NCBI GenBank assembly: GCA_011390465.1
Contig: JAABSH010000005.1
Span: 57,129 to 121,128, forward strand
Reading direction: 5' to 3'
Length of the DNA stretch: 64,000 nt
From: Desulfobacteraceae bacterium
GTDB taxonomy: Bacteria; Desulfobacterota; Desulfobacteria; Desulfobacterales; Desulfosalsimonadaceae
Part shown: positions 59,525-64,000 of the stretch, one piece after another
Layout: the number at the start of each line of letters is the position of its first letter
Numbering within the stretch: the first letter of the stretch is position 1
The notes under the pieces: model-generated
What the model saw: the letters and a program-made list of their open reading frames with translations, nothing else
Told to the model about the DNA's origin: nothing
Databases searched by the model: none
Position numbers and translations under genes: made by a program

Positions 59525-60475
59525 TTATCCCTGGGCATTTTTTTCAAGTTCATCCAGTTTGTCAGGATCTGAGACCGCAATATCCACGATGGCTTTTGGA
59601 ATGGCGCTTTGCTCACACATCACCCGGATCTCTTTTTCTTCCTCACTGAATTCCATGATTTCCCGGATGGAATCAATATAATCAATCAGCTCATCAGCAG
59701 GTATGTCTTCAAGGGATGGGCCTTCAGCCTCTTTTCGCTTCCGTTCCGCCTCTTCGGCCGCCAGCCGTTCTTTTTCTTTTATGGCTTCTTCCATGGCCTT
59801 TTTTACGGCGTCAATCACGCTCTGGTCCACTTCGGCCATTTCCATAGCCAAAGGTTCCGCCACATTGTTTTCAAACAGATGCTGTACCTGTTCTTCCTTG
59901 GACTTGTCCGCTACTGCCGTCAGAAGGGTGGTCACCCGCGCTCTTTCCGCAAGCTCTTTTTTAATCTGCTCATGCACGGCTGCTATCTGTTCCGCCGTAA
60001 TGCCCATGGCATCCATAATCACTTCATCAGAGAGCCCGTCTTCAATCAAAAACCGGATTCCCTGATCACCGTCAAAGGTTTTGGCCTTGGCAACCATAAG
60101 ATCAAGACGGGCCTGGCCGACCATCTTCACCACATCCGGCCGATGCTCCGGATCTCTGAGTTCCGGCCATGTGCTTCCCAGGTTGTCAAGCAGGGTATTG
60201 GTTGCGGCAAAAAGATCCTTAACATCATCCAGGGTAAGGGCGGAAAGGGCGGCATTAAGGTCCTTTAACAGCGGACGGCCGGCCTCCCGCATTCTGTCCA
60301 CGGCCCACCGTAATTTCAGCAGGTTGCCCCCGTGGCGGGAAACATTGGTGCCCTGAGCATCAAGGGCTTCCGCCAGCTGCTTGATGGCAGGTTCTGAAAC
60401 ATCCGGGGAATCAAGGGTCAGAATTTGTTCTTCAATTAACAGCCAGAAGGGTTTCGCCTGTGTTGTTTCACTCAT
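59525..60475 (-). CDS. Acidic helical hypothetical protein
   Basis: A 316-residue soluble protein of unknown family. It is almost all helical. The middle has ITAEQIAAVHEQIKKELAERA and the region ~225-250 is a charged coiled coil (MEEAIKEKERLAAEEAERKR). No signal peptide, cysteine motif or nucleotide-binding loop is visible. AGGAGAATG-type sequence precedes the ATG. It is monocistronic with its own terminator. High acidic content suggests a scaffold or chaperone-type role, but nothing supports a specific function. Confidence 0.75.
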   Translation of the reverse strand: MSETTQAKPFWLLIEEQILTLDSPDVSEPAIKQLAEALDAQGTNVSRHGGNLLKLRWAVDRMREAGRPLLKDLNAALSALTLDDVKDLFAATNTLLDNLGSTWPELRDPEHRPDVVKMVGQARLDLMVAKAKTFDGDQGIRFLIEDGLSDEVIMDAMGITAEQIAAVHEQIKKELAERARVTTLLTAVADKSKEEQVQHLFENNVAEPLAMEMAEVDQSVIDAVKKAMEEAIKEKERLAAEEAERKRKEAEGPSLEDIPADELIDYIDSIREIMEFSEEEKEIRVMCEQSAIPKAIVDIAVSDPDKLDELEKNAQG

Positions 60476-60693
60476 TTTTCATTCTCCTCCATTTCAATTA
60501 AAAAGGCTTGTGGTGCGGTTCACCGCTTTATCCGTTATTTTTCTGTATATACTGGTTTTAAAATAACAGGTTGATAAGTCAATGAAAAAAAATTCCTTCC
60601 GGCAGTTATTGGCAAATTCCGACAGCTGTTACTGCTGCTTTTTTTTCATACACGCCCGCGTCAGATCCATAGTTCCCCTGCTCCCGCGGCCCC

Positions 60694-61065
60694 CTACCCT
60701 GCTGACTGTTCCTGCCAGATTTCAATACGGTGGCCTTCCGGGTCAACCAGATAAAAGACCCGCGCATTCCAGGGATGGTGTTTAATGGGTGACGGCACCA
60801 GTCCGGCCCCATTCAGGTCCGCGTGCACCGAATCAATATCCGCCACTTTTAACGCCAGGGTGATGCCGGCCCCTTTATTGCTCTCGATCGAAGCCCTGTC
60901 TGCGGCAGCAATGCTCAGACAGGATGCGGCATTTAAAAAAAATTCCACAAACCAGTCGTTTTCAAAGGACACGGGCAGGCCCAGCCCATCTCTGTAAAAA
61001 CGGACCGTCTGATGCCACTTTTCACAGTACAGGATCATGTTGGCGGTTTGAAACTGAAACCCCAT
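60694..61065 (-). CDS. VOC-superfamily (glyoxalase-like) protein
   Basis: A 123-residue single VOC domain: MGFQFQTANMILYCEKWHQTVRFYRDGLGL and a C-terminal RVFYLVDPEGHRIEIWQEQ. The glutamate in the last motif is a usual metal ligand. Members include glyoxalases and antibiotic-binding proteins; substrate unknown. Its ATG follows the flavodiiron gene stop by two bases, so it belongs to the hcp-roo operon and may handle a toxic by-product of stress. Confidence 0.85.
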   Translation of the reverse strand: MGFQFQTANMILYCEKWHQTVRFYRDGLGLPVSFENDWFVEFFLNAASCLSIAAADRASIESNKGAGITLALKVADIDSVHADLNGAGLVPSPIKHHPWNARVFYLVDPEGHRIEIWQEQSAG

Positions 61066-61067
61066 GA

Positions 61068-62246
61068 CTACGCATATCCTTTTTCCGCATGCTTTTCACT
61101 GATAGCGGCCGCCAGGGCATCAATGGCCGCATAATCCGCGGCTCCGGGCACGCCTTTGCAAAGCACGGGTTCCAAAACCGCCACCTTGAGGTTGGGTATC
61201 ATGCCGGCCAAAGTTTCCACGGTTTTGCCGCCCCACCCATAAGATCCCACAATGGACAAAAAATTAACCTGAGGTTTGAGGGCATTGGCCAGAAACGCGG
61301 CATAGGCAGCATAGGGGTGGGGCCCTGCCAGCACGGTGGGGGTTCCCACCACAATGGTGGCGGCATCCACAAGGGCCATGGCCAGTTTGCCGATATCCGT
61401 AACCGCCAGGTTAAACAACTCCACCCGGACCCCTTTTTCCACCAGGGCCCCTGCCAGATGATTCACCATCAGTTTGGTGCTTTCATGCATGGACACATAG
61501 GGGATCACCACGATATTTTTTGGCGGACTGTTGACCCAGTCATTGTAGGCATCCAGAATAAAAGCGGGGTTCTGATAAATCGAACCGTGGCTGGGCGCGA
61601 TCATGTCAACAGGATAGGCAGCCAGTTTCTCCAGATTTTTTCGGATAATGGTTCGAAACGGCATCATGATTTCGGCAAAATACCGTTTGGCCGCCTCATA
61701 CACCCGGCCTTCGTCCGTAACAAAAAGGTCCGAGGCAGCGATATGGGACCCGAAAAAATCGCAGGAAAACAGCATCCGGTCCTCTTCCAGATACGCGCAC
61801 ATGGTTTCCGGCCAATGAACCCACGGCGTGTGGATGCATTTTAATGTTTTATCCCCCAGATCAATGGCTGCCCCGTCTTCCACGACCTGAAAGGCCGATT
61901 CCGGAAGGGACATCATGTCCATGAGAAGTCCCCTGGCCTTGGCAGTGGTCACGATTCTGGCCTCCGGGTATTTTTCCAGCACCCTGGGAAGGGTGCCGGA
62001 ATGGTCCTGCTCCGCGTGAAGGGACACGATATAGTCGATTTTCGGGACATCTGCGAGCTGGTCCATCAAAGTGTCCGCCATGGGCGGATCCACGGTGTCG
62101 ATCAATGCCACCTTTTCCCGGCCTTCCACAAGATAGGCATTGTAGGTGGTGCCGTCCGGCAGGGGAATAAGGGAATCAAACAGGCGCCGGTCCCAGTCCA
62201 CAGCCCCCAGCCAATAAATCTGGTCCTTGATTTTTCGCATCTTCAT
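61068..62246 (-). CDS. roo: Flavodiiron protein (rubredoxin:oxygen oxidoreductase)
   Basis: A ~392-residue A-type flavodiiron protein. The beta-lactamase-like diiron domain has HAEQDHSGTLPRVLEKYP, HTPWVHWPETM, LFSCDFFGSH and APSHGSIYQNP; the flavodoxin domain has VIPYVSMHESTKLMVNHL and VGTPTVLAGPHPYAAYAAF. It reduces O2 to water or NO to N2O with electrons from rubredoxin. The ATG at 62246 has GGAGG nine bases upstream; the track starts at 62279 without this. It lies between hcp and a VOC gene. Confidence 0.95.
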   Translation of the reverse strand: MKMRKIKDQIYWLGAVDWDRRLFDSLIPLPDGTTYNAYLVEGREKVALIDTVDPPMADTLMDQLADVPKIDYIVSLHAEQDHSGTLPRVLEKYPEARIVTTAKARGLLMDMMSLPESAFQVVEDGAAIDLGDKTLKCIHTPWVHWPETMCAYLEEDRMLFSCDFFGSHIAASDLFVTDEGRVYEAAKRYFAEIMMPFRTIIRKNLEKLAAYPVDMIAPSHGSIYQNPAFILDAYNDWVNSPPKNIVVIPYVSMHESTKLMVNHLAGALVEKGVRVELFNLAVTDIGKLAMALVDAATIVVGTPTVLAGPHPYAAYAAFLANALKPQVNFLSIVGSYGWGGKTVETLAGMIPNLKVAVLEPVLCKGVPGAADYAAIDALAAAISEKHAEKGYA

Positions 62247-62281
62247 AACCCTTTGCCTCCTTTTTCCAATTCCAACCAAAA

Positions 62282-62314
62282 CCCCCGTTTTGGAAACAGA
62301 TTCCGCGACGGGGG
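62282..62314 (-). terminator. Weak hairpin between hcp and roo
   Basis: CCCCCGT pairs with ACGGGGG over a 19-base loop and is followed on the minus strand by only TTTT. It may reduce read-through from hcp into roo rather than stop it. Confidence 0.45.
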
Positions 62315-62338
62315 AAAAGGTTTTTCTTACTTCAGCGG

Positions 62339-64000
62339 CTATTTTCCGGCCATCATGGCCGCGATATCGTCTTCCACCGTGCCAATGGGTTTGATATCGA
62401 ATTTGTCCACCAGCACATTCAGCACGGTGGGGGACACAAACGCCGGCAGGGTCGGGCCCAGGCGGATGCCTTTCACCCCGAGAAACAACAGGGCCAGCAG
62501 CACAGCCACGGCTTTCTGCTCGTACCAGGCCACATCAAAGGAAATGGGCAGTTCGTTGATATCGGAGAGCCCGAACACGTCTTTGAGTTTCAGGGCAATG
62601 ACCGCCAGGGAATAGCAGTCATTGCACTGGCCCGCGTCCAGTACCCGGGGAATGCCGCCGATATCGCCCAGATTCAGTTTGTTGTATCGGTATTTGGCGC
62701 AGCCCGCGGTCAGGATTACCGTATCTTTGGGCAGTTTTTCCGCCACTTCCGTGTAATAGCTTCTGGATTTCTGGCGGCCGTCGCACCCGGCCATGACAAT
62801 AAACCGTTTGATAGCCCCGGATTTCACGGCATCCACCACCTTGTCCGCTAACGCCAGCACCTGATTTCGGGCAAATCCGCCCACAATGGTGCCGGTTTCC
62901 AGTTCTTCCGGCGGCTGGCAGGTTTTGGCCTGCTTTACGAGCGCGGAAAAATCCTTGACCCCGCCGGCCGGCCGGTCCGCAATATGTGTTGCGCCGTCAT
63001 AGCCGACCACGCCGGTGGTGTAAAGACGATCCAGATAGGTGTTGTCTTTTTTAAGGGGCACCAGGCAGTTGGTGGTCAAAAGGACCGGGCCGTTAAAGGA
63101 CTCAAATTCCTTGTTCTGGTGCCACCAGGAGCCGCCGTAATTGCCCACAAAGTGATCATATTTTTTAAAAGCCGGATAATAATTGGCCGGCAGCATTTCG
63201 CCGTGGGTGTATACATCAACCCCCGTGCCTTCAGTCTGTTTGAGCAATTCTGCCATGTCTTTCAGGTCATGGCCGGAGATCAGGATGCCGGGGTTTTTGC
63301 CCACGCCAATGTTTACTTCGCTGATTTCCGGATGGCCGTAAGTGCTGGTGTTGGCTTCATCCAGAAGCGCCATGGTGGTGACGGCGCATTCCCCGCATTT
63401 CATCACCAGTCCCACCATTTCATCCACGGACAGGGCTTTGGTGGTGGAGGCCAGGGCTTCCATCATGAGATCATTGATCTCGTCTTTCTGATATCCCAGG
63501 ATGGCGGCATGGTCCGCATAGGCGGCAACGCCTTTCAGGCCGATGACCAAAAGTTCCCGGAGGGACCGGACATCTTCGTTTTCCGTTGCCAGAATGCCCA
63601 CACTTTTGGCTTTTTCCGCAAATCCCGCAGCACCACCGGTCCAGGTGGCAGGGTCCGGCAGAGTGCCGTCAAAATCCTGGCCTTTTTTTTCTTTATACAC
63701 GGCAAGAAAGGTTGATTTAAGCTGATCCCGGCGGCTTAAGGCGTCCTGGATCATGGCGGTAAAGCGATCGTCATCCCAGTTGGCATTGGTGATGGTGGCA
63801 AACAGCCCCTGGAGGACAAACAGGGCATGATCCCGGTTGGGCGCGCCCAGTTCTTTGAGTTTTTCCGCGTACACCGCAATCCCTTTCAGGGCAAAAATCA
63901 ACAGATCCTGAAGGTTGGCGGTTTCTTCGGGTTTTCCGCACACGCCTTTGACGGTGCAGCCGGTGTTTTTAGCGGTTTCCTGACATTGAAAACAGAACAT
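62339..64000 (-). CDS. hcp: Hybrid cluster protein (Hcp)
   Basis: A 553-residue class I Hcp with the N-terminal cluster motif [20 protein letters not shown] (Cys 3, 6, 15, 21), [60 protein letters not shown] and [12 protein letters not shown] for the hybrid Fe-S-O cluster. It closely resembles the Desulfovibrio protein. Once called hydroxylamine reductase, it is now seen mainly as an NO reductase or S-nitrosylase. The ATG is the last three bases of the window, so its promoter is not visible. It probably leads the hcp-roo-VOC operon. Confidence 0.97.
   Translation of the reverse strand: MFCFQCQETAKNTGCTVKGVCGKPEETANLQDLLIFALKGIAVYAEKLKELGAPNRDHALFVLQGLFATITNANWDDDRFTAMIQDALSRRDQLKSTFLAVYKEKKGQDFDGTLPDPATWTGGAAGFAEKAKSVGILATENEDVRSLRELLVIGLKGVAAYADHAAILGYQKDEINDLMMEALASTTKALSVDEMVGLVMKCGECAVTTMALLDEANTSTYGHPEISEVNIGVGKNPGILISGHDLKDMAELLKQTEGTGVDVYTHGEMLPANYYPAFKKYDHFVGNYGGSWWHQNKEFESFNGPVLLTTNCLVPLKKDNTYLDRLYTTGVVGYDGATHIADRPAGGVKDFSALVKQAKTCQPPEELETGTIVGGFARNQVLALADKVVDAVKSGAIKRFIVMAGCDGRQKSRSYYTEVAEKLPKDTVILTAGCAKYRYNKLNLGDIGGIPRVLDAGQCNDCYSLAVIALKLKDVFGLSDINELPISFDVAWYEQKAVAVLLALLFLGVKGIRLGPTLPAFVSPTVLNVLVDKFDIKPIGTVEDDIAAMMAGK

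Overview
The window looks like chromosomal DNA of an anaerobic Desulfobacterota bacterium, probably a Desulfobacterales-type sulfate reducer. This is an inference from gene content: a single-chain pyruvate:ferredoxin oxidoreductase, a hybrid cluster protein next to a flavodiiron oxygen reductase, an ADP-forming acyl-CoA synthetase, a CGGC-domain protein, many cysteine-cluster proteins, and short intergenic repeats of a kind I associate with this group. I see no rRNA, tRNA, CRISPR array, prophage or intact insertion sequence. About 56 protein genes are supported. Most ORF-track lines are antisense shadows and are left out.

Layout. 1-5.4 kb: two divergent paralogous RND/MMPL exporters around an AT-rich intergenic region with two related palindromes. 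5.5-7.6 kb: a YkgJ-type cysteine protein, a HicB/HicA pair, a DUF2721 membrane protein and a structured intergenic element. 7.7-16 kb: PFOR, a sphingosine-phosphate-lyase-like PLP enzyme with an FGGY kinase, two small lipoproteins, and KsgA. 17-25.3 kb: the most unusual block, on the minus strand: a DcmR/MEDS-type regulator, a DUF547 exported protein, a BioB-like radical SAM enzyme, a VTT-domain/flavin disulfide reductase fusion, a canonical AlkB-type alkane hydroxylase homologue and a PF10118 protein with ferritin-like ExxH motifs. A two-domain glycosyltransferase fusion (rSAM/selenodomain-associated transferases 1+2) is divergent from it. 25-31.9 kb: universal stress protein, APH/kinase fusion, M16C protease, DUF6155-type protein.

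31.9-39.3 kb is an AT-richer accessory region. It holds two exported dockerin-bearing proteins: one with BACON-like, Fn3 and two FGE/C-lectin domains, the last ending in a diversity-generating-retroelement-like variable tail; the other with DUF1566 (Lcl) domains. A gene broken by an in-frame TGA lies between them, and a ~140-bp degenerate repeat precedes each of the two. 39.3-44.3 kb: a Rossmann/DUF2520 protein divergent from a lone EtfA around a perfect 26-bp palindrome, a hybrid PAS histidine kinase and a phosphopantetheinyl transferase.

44.4-53 kb is a long minus-strand housekeeping block (ffh-rpsP-khpA-rimM-trmD-SPOUT methylase-rplS, terminator, rnhB, yraN, rsmI, acyl-CoA synthetase). 53-64 kb: rlmN behind a possible leader ORF, a PP-loop thiolase-like protein, nth, a DnaJ/DUF1232 protein, a HAD hydrolase, a CGGC protein, a second stress protein, an unknown acidic protein, and an hcp-roo-VOC stress operon at the right edge.

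The best candidates for something undescribed are the AlkB-centred cluster at 17-25 kb and the FGE/dockerin surface-protein region at 32-39 kb.
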